From Argentina anserina (taxonomy: Eukaryota > Streptophyta > Magnoliopsida > Rosales > Rosaceae): a DNA stretch of 64,000 nucleotides. Where the stretch lies: assembly GCF_933775445.1 (NCBI RefSeq), contig NW_026089493.1:124001-188000 (forward strand), given 5' to 3'. A program made the translations under genes and the position numbers. Shown here piece after piece: positions 25,640-36,639 of the stretch (the stretch's first letter is position 1; every line of letters starts with the position of its first letter). The notes under the pieces were generated by a model. The model was not told where the DNA came from. It did no database searches and saw only the letters and a program-made list of their open reading frames with translations.

Positions 25640-27259
25640 TTGAATTTGAGAGTTTTGCAAGTGTGGGAGTGTTTCTTTCAAACTGAGTATCTTTACATCG
25701 TTTGCGTATGTTTACTATTCCAATTGTGTATCTTTACATCGTTTGCGTATCTTTACTATTCCAATTGTGTATCTTTTCATTTCTCGTTTGAGTATCTTTC
25801 TGTAAGGCTTCTGATGCGAGTTTCTATTGTATTTGAAAGTTTTGCAAGTGTGGGAGTGTGTTTCTTTCAAACTGAGTATCTTTACATCGTTTGCGTATCT
25901 TTACTATTCCAATTGTGTATCTTTTCATTTCTCGTTTGAGTATATTTCTGTAAGGCTTCTCATGCGAGTTTCTATTGCATTAGAGAGTTTTGCAAGTGTG
26001 GGAGTGTGTTTCTTTCAAACTGAGTATCTTTACATCGTTTGCGTATCTTTACTATTCCAATTGTGTATCTTTACATCGTTTGCGTATCTTTACTATTCCA
26101 ATTGTGTATCTTTTCATTTCTCGTTTGAGTATCTTTCTGTAAGGCTTTCTGATGCGAGTTTCTATTGAATTTGAGAGTTTTGCAAGTGTGGGAGTGTGTT
26201 TCCTTCAAACTGAGTATCTTTACATCGTTTGCGTATCTTTACTATTCCAATTGTGTATCTTTACATCGTTTGCGTATCTTTACTATTCCAATTGTGTATC
26301 TTTTCATTTCTCGTTTGAGTATCTTTCTGTAAGGCTTTCTGATGCGAGTTTCTATTGAATTTGAGAGTTTTGCAAGTGTGGGAGTGTGTTTCCTTCAAAC
26401 TGAGTATCTTTACATCGTTTGCGTATCTTTACTATTCCAATTGTGTATCTTTACATCGTTTGCGTATCTTTACAATTCCAATTGAGTATCTTTTCATTTC
26501 TCGTTTGAGTATCTTTCTGTAAGGCTTTCTGATGCCAGTTTCTATTGAATTTGAGAGTTTTGCAAGTGTGGGAGTGTTTCTTTCAAACTGAGTATCTTTA
26601 CATCGTTTGCGTATGTTTACTATTCCAATTGTGTATCTTTACATCGTTTGCGTATCTTTACTATTCCAATTGTGTATCTTTTCATTTCTCGTTTGAGTAT
26701 CTTTCTGTAAGGCTTCTGATGCGAGTTTCTATTGTATTTGAAAGTTTTGCAAGTGTGGGAGTGTGTTTCTTTCAAACTGAGTATCTTTACATCGTTTGCG
26801 TATCTTTACTATTCCAATTGTGTATCTTTTCATTTCTCGTTTGAGTATATTTCTGTAAGGCTTCTGATGCGAGTTTCTATTGCATTAGAGAGTTTTGCAA
26901 GTGTGGGAGTGTGTTTCTTTCAAACTGAGTATCTTTACATCGTTTGCGTATCTTTACTATTCCAATTGTGTATCTTTACATCGTTTGCGTATCTTTACTA
27001 TTCCAATTGTGTATCTTTTCATTTCTCGTTTGAGTATCTTTCTGTAAGGCTTTCTGATGCGAGTTTCTATTGAATTTGAGAGTTTTGCAAGTGTGGGAGT
27101 GTGTTTCCTTCAAACTGAGTATCTTTACATCGTTTGCGTATCTTTACTATTCCAATTGTGTATCTTTACATCGTTTGCGTATCTTTACAATTCCAATTGA
27201 GTATCTTTTCATTTCTCGTTTGAGTATCTTTCTGTAAGGCTTTCTGATGCCAGTTTCTA
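25640..27259 (+). repeat. Tandem 905-bp and 715-bp HOR units
   Basis: A GATGCCAG monomer with the short GGGAGTGTTTC form recurs with spacings of 905 and 715 bp (positions near 25640, 26545 and 27260). The following monomers keep the same order: type A with TTTGAAAGTTTTGC, then CATTAGAGAG, then type B with TTTCCTTC. The second unit lacks one 190-bp monomer, which explains the 190-bp difference. Confidence 0.82.
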
Positions 27260-28267
27260 TTGAATTTGAGAGTTTTGCAAGTGTGGGAGTGTTTCTTTCA
27301 AACTGAGTATCTTTACATCGTTTGCGTATGTTTACTATTCCAATTGTGTATCTTTACATCGTTTGCGTATCTTTACTATTCCAATTGTGTATCTTTACAT
27401 CGTTTGCGTATCTTTACTATTCCAATTGTGTATCTTTTCATTTCTCGTTTGAGTATCTTTCTGTAAGGCTTTCTGATGCGAGTTTCTATTGAATTTGAGA
27501 GTTTTGCAAGTGTGGGAGTGTGTTTCTTTCAAACTGAGTATCTTTACATCGTTTGCGTATCCTTACTATTCCAATTATGTATCTTTACATCGTTTCCGTA
27601 TCTTTACTATTCTAATTGTGTATCTTTACATCGTTTGCGTATCTTTACTATTCCAATTGTGTATCTTTACATCCTTTGCGTATCTTTACTATTCCAATTG
27701 TGTATCTTTTCATTTCTCGTTTGAGTATCTTTCTGTATGGCTTCTGATGCGAGTTTCTATTGTATTTGAGAGTTTTGCAAGTGTGGGAGTGTGTTTCTTT
27801 CAAACAGAGTATCTTTACATCGTTTGCGTATCTTTACTATTCCAATTGTGTATCTTTACATCGTTTCCGTATATTTACTATTCCAATTGTGTATCTTTAC
27901 ATCGTTTGCGTATCTTTATTATTCCAATTGAGTATCTTTTCATTTCGCGTTTGAGTATCTTTCTGTAAGGCTTTCTGATGCGAGTTTCTATTGTATTTGA
28001 GAGTTTTGCAAGTGTGGGAGTGTGTTTCTTTCAAACTGAGTATCTTTACATCGTTTGCGTCTCTTTACTATTCCAATTATGTATCTTTACATCGTTTCCG
28101 TATCTTTACTATTCCAATTGTGTATCTTTACATCGTTTGCGTATCTTTACTATTCCAATTGAGTATCTTTTCATTTCGCGTTTGAGTATCTTTCTGTAAG
28201 GCTTTCTGATGCGAGTTTCTATTGTATTTGAGAGTTTTGCAAGTGTGGGAGTGTTTCTTTCAAACTG

Positions 28268-31200
28268 AGTATCTTTACATCGTTTGCGTATGTTTACTAT
28301 TCCAATTGTGTATCTTTACATCGTTTGCGTATCTTTACTATTCCAATTGTGTATCTTTTCATTTCTCGTTTGAGTATCTTTCTGTAAGGCTTCTGATGCG
28401 AGTTTCTATTGTATTTGAAAGTTTTGCAAGTGTGGGAGTGTGTTTCTTTCAAACTGAGTATCTTTACATCGTTTGCGTATCTTTACTATTCCAATTGTGT
28501 ATCTTTTCATTTCTCGTTTGAGTATATTTCTGTAAGGCTTCTGATGCGAGTTTCTATTGCATTAGAGAGTTTTGCAAGTGTGGGAGTGTGTTTCTTTCAA
28601 ACTGAGTATCTTTACATCGTTTGCGTATCTTTACTATTCCAATTGTGTATCTTTACATCATTTCCGTATCTTTACTATTCCAATTGTGTATATTTACATC
28701 GTTTGCGTATCTTTACTATTCTAATTGTGTATCTTTACATCGTTTGCGTATCTTTACTATTCCAATTGAGTATCTTTTCATTTCTCGTTTGAGTATCTTT
28801 TCATTTCTCGTTTGAGTATCTTTCTGTAAGGCTTTCTGATGCGAGTTTCTATTGAATTTGAGAGTTTTGCATGTGTGGGAGTGTGTTTCTTTCAAACTGA
28901 GTATCTTTACATCGTTTGCGTATCTTTACTATTCCAATTGTGTATCTTTACATCGTTTGCGTATCTTTACTATTCTAATTGTGTATCTTTTCATTTCTCG
29001 TTTGAGTATCCTTCTGTAAGGCTTTCTGATGCGAGTTTCTATTGAATTTGAGAGTTTTGCAAGTGTGGGAGTGTGTTTCCTTCAAACTGAGTATCTTTAC
29101 ATCGTTTGCGTATCTTTACTATTCCAATTGTGTATCTTTACATCGTTTGCGTATCTTTACTATTCCAATTGTGTATCTTTTCATTTCTCGTTTAAGTATC
29201 TTTCTGTAAGGCTTCTGATGCGAGTTTCTATTGTATTTGAGAGTTTTGCAAGTGTGGGAGTGTGTTTCTTTCAAACTGAGTATCTTTACATCGTTTGCGT
29301 ATCTTTACTATTCCAAACTGAGTATCTTTACATCGTTTGCGTATCTTTACTATTCCAATTGTGTATCTTTACATCGTTTGCGTATCTTTACTATTCCAAT
29401 TGTGTATCTTTTCATTTCTCGTTTAACTATCTTTCTGTAAGGCTTCTGATGCGAGTTTCTATTGTATTTGAGAGTTTTGCAAGTGTGGGAGTGTGTTTCT
29501 TTCAAACTGAGTATCTTTACATCGTTTGCGTATCTTTACTATTCCAATTGTGTATCTTTACATCGTTTGCGTATCTTTACTATTCCAATTGTGTATCTTT
29601 ACATCGTTTGCGTATCTTTACTATTCCAATTGTGTATCTTTTCATTTCTCGTTTGAGTATCTTTCTGTAAGGCTTTCTGATGCGAGTTTCTATTGAATTT
29701 GAGAGTTTTGCAAGTGTGGGAGTGTGTTTCTTTCAAACTGAGTATCTTTACATCGTTTGCGTATCTTTACTATTCCAATTGTGTATCATTACATCGTTTG
29801 CGTATCTTTACAATTCCAATTGAGTATCTTTTCATTTCTCGTTTGAGTATCTTTCTGTAAGGTTTTTTGATGCGAGTTTCAATTGAATTTGAGAGTTTTG
29901 CAAGTGTGGGAGTGTGTTTCTTTCAAACTGAGTATCTTTACATCGTTTGCGTATCTTTACTATTCCAATTGTGTATCTTTACATCGTTTGCGTATCTTTA
30001 CTATTCCAATTGTGTATCTTTTCATTTCTCGTTTGAGTATCTTTCTGTAAGGCTTTCTGATGCAAGTTTCTATTGAATTTGAGAGTTTTGCAAGTGTGGG
30101 AGTGTGTTTCCTTCAAACTGAGTATCTTTACATCGTTTGCGTATCTTTACTATTCCAATTGTGTATCTTTACATCGTTTGCGTATCTTTACAATTCCAAT
30201 TGAGTATCTTTTCATTTCTCGTTTGAGTATCTTTCTGTAAGGCTTTCTGATGCCAGTTTCTATTGAATTTGAGAGTTTTGCAAGTGTGGGAGTGTTTCTT
30301 TCAAACTGAGTATCTTTACATCGTTTGCGTATGATTACTATTCCAATTGTGTATCTTTACATCGTTTGCGTATCTTTACTATTCCAATTGTGTATCTTTT
30401 CATTTCTCGTTTGAGTATCTTTCTGTAAGGCTTCTGATGCGAGTTTCTATTGTATTTGAAAGTTTTGCAAGTGTGGGAGTGTGTTTCTTTCAAACTGAGT
30501 ATCTTTACATCGTTTGCGTATCTTTACTATTCCAATTGTGTATCTTTTCATTTCTCGTTTGAGTATATTTCTGTAAGGCTTCTGATGCGAGTTTCTATTG
30601 CATTAGAGAGTTTTGCAAGTGTGGGAGTGTGTTTCTTTCAAACTGAGTATCTTTACATCGTTTGCGTATCTTTACTATTCCAATTGTGTATCTTTACATC
30701 ATTTCCGTATCTTTACTATTCCAATTGTGTATATTTACATCGTTTGCGTATCTTTACTATTCTAATTGTGTATCTTTACATCGTTTGCGTATCTTTACTA
30801 TTCCAATTGAGTATCTTTTCATTTCTCGTTTGAGTATCTTTTCATTTCTCGTTTGAGTATCTTTCTGTAAGGCTTTCTGATGCGAGTTTCTATTGAATTT
30901 GAGAGTTTTGCATGTGTGGGAGTGTGTTTCTTTCAAACTGAGTATCTTTACATCGTTTGCGTATCTTTACTATTCCAATTGTGTATCTTTACATCGTTTG
31001 CGTATCTTTACTATTCTAATTGTGTATCTTTTCATTTCTCGTTTGAGTATCCTTCTGTAAGGCTTTCTGATGGGAGTTTCTATTGAATTTGAGAGTTTTG
31101 CAAGTGTGGGAGTGTGTTTCCTTCAAACTGAGTATCTTTACATCGTTTGCGTATCTTTACTATTCCAATTGTGTATCTTTACATCGTTTGCGTATCTTTA

Positions 31201-32390
31201 CTATTCCAATTGTGTATCTTTTCATTTCTCGTTTAAGTATCTTTCTGTAAGGCTTCTGATGCGAGTTTCTATTGTATTTGAGAGTTTTGCAAGTGTGGGA
31301 GTGTGTTTCTTTCAAACTGAGTATCTTTACATCGTTTGCTTATCTTTACTATTCCAAACTGAGTATCTTTACATCGTTTGCGTATCTTTACTATTCCAAT
31401 TGTGTATCTTTACATCGTTTGCGTATCTTTACTATTCCAATTGTGTATCTTTTCATTTCTCGTTTAACTATCTTTCTGTAAGGCTTCTGATGCGAGTTTC
31501 TATTGTATTTGAGAGTTTTGCAAGTGTGGGAGTGTGTTTCTTTCAAACTGAGTATCTTTACATCGTTTGCGTATCTTTACTATTCCAATTGTGTATCTTT
31601 ACATCGTTTGCGTATCTTTACTATTCCAATTGTGTATCTTTACATCGTTTGCGTATCTTTACTATTCCAATTGTGTATCTTTACATCGTTTGCGTATCTT
31701 TACTATTCCAATTGAGTATCTTTTCATTTCTCGTTTGAGTATCTTTCTGTAAGGCTTTCTGATGCCAGTTTCTATTGAATTTGAGAGTTTTGCAAGTGTG
31801 GGAGTGTGTTTCTTTCAAACTGAGTATCTTTACATCGTTTGCGTATCTTTACTATTTCAATTGTGTATCTTTACATCGTTTGCGTATCTTTACAATTCCA
31901 ATTGAGTATCTTTTCATTTCTCGTTTGAGTATCTTTCTGTAAGGTTTTTTGATGCGAGTTTCTATTGAATTTGAGAGTTTTGCAAGTGTGGGAGTGTGTT
32001 TCTTTCAAACTGAGTATCTTTACATCGTTTGCGTATCTTTACTATTCCAATTGTGTATCTTTACATCGTTTGCGTATCTTTACTATTCCAATTGTGTATC
32101 TTTTCATTTCTCATTTGAGTATCTTTCTGTAAGGCTTTCTGATGCGAGTTTCTATTGAATTTGAGAGTTTTGCAAGTGTGGGAGTGTGTTTCCTTCAAAC
32201 TGAGTATCTTTACATCGTTTGCGTATCTTTACTATTCCAATTGTGTATCTTTACATCGTTTGCGTATCTTTACAATTCCAATTGAGTATCTTTTCATTTC
32301 TCGTTTGAGTATCTTTCTGTAAGGCTTTCTGATGCCAGTTTCTATTGAATTTGAGAGTTTTGCAAGTGTGGGAGTGTTTCTTTCAAACTG
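28268..32390 (+). repeat. Tandem 2041/2082-bp HOR units next to the retroelement
   Basis: Unit 28268-30308 (2041 bp) is followed by unit 30309-32390 (2082 bp). The second has one extra 41-bp subrepeat near 31.7 kb. The sequence from 40001 starts a third copy: 40001 corresponds to 30309 and 28268, and a duplicated 23-bp module lies at equivalent places (28770, 30811 and 40503). The retroelement therefore sits between copies two and three, and the third copy diverges after about 40.6 kb. Confidence 0.87.
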
Positions 32391-32395
32391 AGTAT
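32391..32395. repeat. Target site duplication, left copy (AGTAT)
   Basis: AGTAT immediately precedes the left LTR and is repeated at 40001-40005 directly after the right LTR. Five bases is the usual duplication for Ty3/Gypsy and Ty1/Copia integrases. The target is the GAGTATCTTT at the W/X module junction of a satellite monomer. Confidence 0.95.
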
Positions 32396-33517
32396 TGATC
32401 GGCTCGATTACTCGAGATCAATATTAACCCTGTAAGCATCGTTAGTAATATAAAGCAAGAGGGTATCGTTCACAAACCGGGGATCCAACCAGGGTAAAGA
32501 ATCACAAACATTTATCAACGAATTCATGAGTGTTTCAAAGATTTGAGATATATTTCGGATCAAACATAAAATAAACCTAAACTAATATATACATGTGATC
32601 AACCAACCAACACATAATACATTACCAAAACAAATCATACAAAGCTAACGAAAATCAGATTTTAGTCCTCCTTTAACAGTCGTACCGAGACACTATCATG
32701 AATAATTAAGGTTGGATCATGCAATTAGGGTCCTAAGCAGTAACCTAAACACATAGACACTTAACACATTCGATTCATTCCAAGCGGTCTTAATCGAAAT
32801 CTAACATACTTATCCTACCATGTAACTTCAAAGCCACGCATATTGAATTCATTAAGCATGTCACCTTCTTAACCCCCAATCATGCAATTTTGAAAATCAC
32901 ATATAAAAGATAAACATGTTCATAGCACAAGTCATAAATCCAACAACCTAAATATCATGCTACAAGCGTATACATAACACATAGATACTCTCGAAATCAC
33001 ACAAAGACATGTCACGGCATAAACTAAAATCATAGAACTACAAACCTAAAATCGAAACTTTATATAATTTGAAACAAGTAACTATCTCATAAACAAAATC
33101 GAAATAAGTTTACAATGACCAAAACACATACACAACCAAGAACAAGAAAAACCAAAAACCGAAATAAACATAGAGAGAATCATGGTTACACTTTATCAAT
33201 CAAGCGATCTCACAAGGTGTAGCCGTGGCTTTCCAAGGGGATGGAACCTCTTCACAAGCGTGCTTGAAGGCTAAGGATTGGTGGAGAATGGTGGAATCGG
33301 TTTTAGGATTTCTTGAATGGGTGAGTATGAAATTTGGTAGAGCTTTGGCTAGTATGTGCACAAGGTTGATGATTTGTTTCTGTGGAATTGAGGTGCTATA
33401 TATAGAGGAAGAAACCGAAGGGAGGATGGCCACAAAGTCCACAAAGTTGAAACCAAATTGGTTGAGGTTTCCTAGATTCGGCAGATTTGACCTTTGTCAC
33501 TTGTTGTGGCCATAACT

Positions 33518-33671
33518 TTCTCTAGAAAATAGATATTGAGATGATTCCAACTGGCAATTTCAACTAGACTTCCGTGGCTTTTCATCCATATAAGGTACAT
33601 TTTCTCAATCATTTTGAGCTGTCCAGGGGAGCCCGTCAAAGATGGATGATCTGCACTGCCAGAATTCTGAT
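33518..33671 (-). repeat. LTR module copy 1 (CATATAAGG ... TCCAGGGGAGCCCGTC)
   Basis: A ~150-bp stretch whose layout (AGATATTGA, ACTAGACT, CCATATAAGGTA, GAGCT, TCCAGGGGAGCCCGTC, GATGGA) is repeated with divergence at 34057-34222. The 16-base core TCCAGGGGAGCCCGTC is identical at 33622-33637 and 34166-34181. The equivalent in the 5' LTR is about 38964-39117. Confidence 0.7.
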
Positions 33672-33813
33672 TTCTATAAGGATTGCATATCTTTTGCATT
33701 AATTACATATCTTCTTCCTCCTTTATTGCTGATTTCTTTTGCACAAATTTCTTCCTTTGAATTAGGGAGGCAGCAAAAGTCTTAATTGGTGCAGCCATGT
33801 TTGATTTTTCATA

Positions 33814-33902
33814 CCTCTCCTCATTAAATTTGCTGCATGCCTTCTTTGACTTTCTTGCCTCTTCTCATTTAATTTGCTGCATGCCTTCTTTGACATTCTT
33901 TG
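33814..33902 (-). repeat. 44-bp tandem duplication in the LTR
   Basis: Two adjacent copies of a 44/45-bp unit that contains TTTGCTGCATGCCTTCTTTG, with few differences. The same duplication is in the other LTR at 39260-39348, so it predates this insertion. It lies in probable U3 and could duplicate a regulatory site. An open + strand frame crossing it (33797-34084) is not considered a gene. Confidence 0.85.
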
Positions 33903-34056
33903 TTGCAGGGATTTATGGACATTCTGATACATATTTGTGCTCTATTTGCAGGAGGAACAAAGCCCCAAGTTTCCCTCATAGCCCTTGGATCAAAAGCAAA
34001 TCAATGGCTGAGATAATTCCGCCGAACTCACTGGACCTCCGATCAATGATTCAGTC

Positions 34057-34222
34057 ATATCTCTCTGTAGGAATAAGATATTGATTTGATTCTAAATCCT
34101 ACAGAAACTAGACTCAAATACCTTTATTTCCATATAAAGTAGGTCTTCTAACTCGATCGGAGCTATCCAGGGGAGCCCGTCGAAGTTGGACTACAAATCT
34201 TGACAGCATTTTCATTCTTGCA
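34057..34222 (-). repeat. LTR module copy 2
   Basis: Diverged partner of 33518-33671: AGATATTGA, ACTAGACT, CCATATAAAGTA, TTCTAACTC, GAGCT, then the identical 16-base core. The equivalent in the 5' LTR is about 39503-39668. Shorter relatives with CATATAAAG and CTAACTCC lie in the internal region at about 36355-36410 and 36417-36505, giving six related pieces in the element. Confidence 0.7.
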
Positions 34223-34554
34223 TGGATTGGGCTTTTAAGTGTATCTTCTTCTCTTTCCTTGAGGAACTAGGATTGCTTTCCTTCTCCAACATGGATTGGT
34301 ATTTCCTAATAAGAATAAGTACATTAGAAACAAAGAAATACAAAAGGATGAATCCTACTCGAACAAGGAATCATATCTCAACAAGGATTCTTAACACTTA
34401 GCACGATTTCATCATCAATTCACTCATAATTGATATAAGCTCTACCTAAACACTTATTCATACAAAAGAAACTAAAACATACTAAATAAGAGGTAACAAA
34501 GAGTAAGAATAGGGCATAAATGCATTAAGAACGTCACACTTTGTGCTCCTATCA

Positions 34555-34568
34555 ACAACCCCACACTT
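34555..34568 (-). promoter_or_regulatory. Polypurine-tract-like plus-strand primer site
   Basis: Directly upstream of the 3' LTR on the element strand the sequence is AAGTGTGGGGTTGT. It sits where the polypurine tract must be and is purine-rich with a GGGG core, but it is not a pure purine run. Two similar AGTGTGGGG sites lie further inside (35447-35460 and 36141-36154), one or both of which could be additional or ancestral tracts. Confidence 0.6.
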
Positions 34569-35317
34569 AAGCTTTGCTAGTCCCTTAGCAAATACTAGAA
34601 AGAGAAACAAAAACGTAAAACAAAAATAGATACAACTAAACTAATGACTCAACTATAATGCCTTCAACATTTTGTCTCAACGATCTTCAAACTCATAGCA
34701 TCAAGAATAACACTTAATCGAAATAGATAGAATGAATTTAATGGTTAATAAACATGTGATCTCGCAGAACAAGTAAGACATGGCAGAAACATAGGTGATA
34801 TTAAGCTCAACATGTTTAAAACAAGTTCAAATTCAACTCACAAGGGATATGCACTCCAAATATTTTCTCTCAAGAACATGGCATATGCTTAAAAGCTTTT
34901 CACACATAAGAGTTATGAATACATAGTGAATTCGAAAACCTCATGAAAGATACCAATCATATGCACAAATGAACCCAAACCATATGCTTACTCATGAAAC
35001 AAACTCCACAAATCAAAAGCTACTCATTATAAGAATCATGCGGATCTTTACAAAAGGTAGGCTTAGGCTCGGTAAGGATATCATTTTTCAGGTAAAAGGA
35101 ATCACAAAGGTCATCCTCAAGACTTAGCAGAGCAATAATCATCCACCTTATGTCGCCATACTTCATAAAACAAGGGCCAATTTTATCATGTTGGACCCAT
35201 TCTTCACTCTAAACATTGTGAAAACGAACAAAGGCTAAAGTACAACATTATTGAGCCTTCAACAAATATATCACAACTCCAAATTCACATCAAACATAGC
35301 TATGCCGTAACTTCTTT

Positions 35318-35422
35318 GTATATATATATATTTTTTCTTTCAAGTCGTGTTCATGTATTTTTTTCTTTTTCTTCTCACGACACCTTTCTTTCTTTTTTTT
35401 CATTCTTTTCACCCTTTTTCAT
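35318..35422. repeat. TA run and pyrimidine-rich low-complexity tract
   Basis: A short (TA)n run is followed by about 90 bases dominated by T and C on the + strand (purine-rich on the element strand), broken by TCACGACACC. It is simple-sequence drift inside the internal region. Two shorter T runs occur near 36110 and 37200, and a degenerate GAATGCAATGCA-type repeat lies at about 36895-36975. Confidence 0.7.
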
Positions 35423-36140
35423 ACGGCATAAGTACATACATAGCATAACCCCACACTTGAATCGAATCATCACTCCATATTAACATCCAACAATCGGCTC
35501 TGCCAAGCTTTGAGAACAAGGTAGAGATATAACTATACTAAGCAAGGATATTAACATGTTGGTAATGAAAGAAAAGGTTTAACGTAGGCTCAAAGGGGTT
35601 CATACTAAGGTGTCCCAAGCAGGGCACAAATAAGGCATACGGCTTTTTGGTTTAAGTGGTGGAATCCTAAAAAGATCCAACAATCCTTTTCAAAATCAGA
35701 GTATATTATGATAAAAGTTTCGAAAGTTTCACAAAGTAAGTTCTATCATTCTCTAGTTCATTGCAATTCTACGGCATATGAATTGATCAAAATAGATGTA
35801 ATGAGGTTATATAGCCAAGAAATGGTAGAATAAACTCTCTAAACAAAGGCACATATATGGCTCGAAACTCACATAGGTTACATGAATTTAAACAAGTAAG
35901 GAACATGCTCATTTTGTACCTAAGTTTCAAAATCCTCATCTACTACATGTTCGTATAAAATCTACACATTGATTAACCATCAAATAGCAATTAAGTTCAA
36001 TTTCAAATCTTGTGATCATCTTTCAACCAATAATTCAAAGATCAACTCATCCTAGACAGTTAAAGGCATACCTAAGACTCAAAATAAAACAAAACAAAAA
36101 AATACAAACAAATTTTTTTTTTATGACTCTAACATGTAAA

Positions 36141-36180
36141 CCTTCCCCCACACTCGAATCATGCATTGTCCTCAATGAAT
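36141..36180 (-). other. GAGGACAATG / GTGTGGGGG motif of the 3' UTR
   Basis: On the element strand CATTGAGGACAATGC is followed by GATTCGAGTGTGGGGG. I recall this pairing (GAGGACAATG, then AAGT(T/G)TGGGGG) as widespread after pol in plant Tat/Athila-type Gypsy elements, so I take it as a lineage hint and as the start of the surviving 3' UTR. The recall is unverified. Confidence 0.5.
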
Positions 36181-36614
36181 GTCAAAAATAAATAATGTAA
36201 TGAAAGACAAAAGCATAGAGAAAAGTTGAGAAAATGATGAGAAAAGCTCCCCCATGATGTGGTCCAAACAGCCTGCATTCCATGCTTCATAACGTTTGAA
36301 AATAATCTCCGATCAGTAAGACAACAGTGGGAATAGAAAGCTGATATTTCTAGCTTTCCATGCATATAAAGTACGTCATCTAACTCCAAATGAGGAGAAA
36401 GTTATGCCCCTTTGTTTACATATAAAGCACATATTCCAACTCCATGTGAGCTGGGAGATACATTATGCCGAACTCGACAGACCGTTTCTGCCAGATTCTG
36501 TTGAACGAAAATGTTTTGCTCCTCTTCACGTTTTCTCGAAAACTAACCTACACACGCACAAAACAAATCAAAAAGAACAAAAACAATAACCAAATAAAGA
36601 GTAAAAAATAAAAA

Positions 36615-36639
36615 TTGGGTTGCCTCCCAACAAGCGCTT
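36615..36639 (-). other. GGGAGGCAACCC hairpin motif
   Basis: TTGGGTTGCCTCCCAA on the + strand has a 5-bp stem (TTGGG/CCCAA) around a 6-base loop, followed by CAAGCGCTT. On the element strand it reads AAGCGCTTG then TTGGGAGGCAACCCAA. I recall near-identical sequence in the 3' regions of many plant Gypsy elements. Its position upstream of the GAGGACAATG motif supports the view that most of gag-pol is missing. Confidence 0.45.

Larger units (their letters stand above)
1..32395 (+). repeat. 189/190-bp satellite array, left block
   Basis: Continuous head-to-tail array with every unit in the same orientation; it begins before the window and runs to the retroelement. Each monomer has a unique part of 84/85 bp (through GATGCGAG, TTTGAGAGTTTTGCAAGTG and TTTCAAACTGA), then one to four 41-bp subrepeats, then a 23-bp module starting GTATCTTTTCATTTC. 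The usual unit is 189 or 190 bp, a nucleosome-scale length typical of plant centromeric or pericentromeric satellites. No sequence inside the block is unrelated to the satellite. Local HOR organisation changes at about 11.99 and 22.05 kb. I do not recognise the family by name. Function cannot be read from sequence. Confidence 0.97.
22053..32395 (+). repeat. Satellite domain C: 5423-bp duplicated block
   Basis: 22053 to about 24.7 kb matches 27476 to about 30.1 kb at an offset of 5423 bp (5381 bp after one 42-bp unit is missing in the second copy near 29.3 kb). Shared private variants include CTTTCTGTATGGCTTC, the CATTTCGCG form of the Z module, TTTTGCATGTGTGGG and GTATCCTTCTG. Nested inside are 905/715-bp and 2041/2082-bp tandem units. 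The GGGAGTGTTTC monomer, 2 bp shorter than normal, is a frequent marker. Confidence 0.86.
32396..34554 (-). repeat. 3' LTR of the retroelement (2159 bp)
   Basis: Starts TGATCGGCTCG and ends GCTCCTATCA on the + strand; on the element's own strand it starts TGATAGGAGC. From about 32577 to the end it differs from the other LTR at only four positions that I found: 32867, 32904, 33499 and 34379. A ~60-bp stretch at 32513-32576 differs at about a dozen positions, including small indels. It contains a CTATATATAG box, a 44-bp tandem duplication and two related CATATAAAG modules. Open frames up to 96 codons inside it look accidental. Confidence 0.94.

Noticed and set aside
33200..34084. Open frames of 75-96 codons in the 3' LTR, and their copies at 38646-39530 in the 5' LTR
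   Set aside because: They lie in LTR sequence, overlap on both strands and match no known domain. One differs in length between the two LTRs (80 against 116 codons) through a single base change that creates a stop at 33499, as expected for non-coding sequence.
36159..36389. 76-codon minus-strand frame in the internal region, in the element's sense
   Set aside because: It overlaps the repeated CATATAAAG module and the GAGGACAATG motif, and it has no gag- or pol-like feature.
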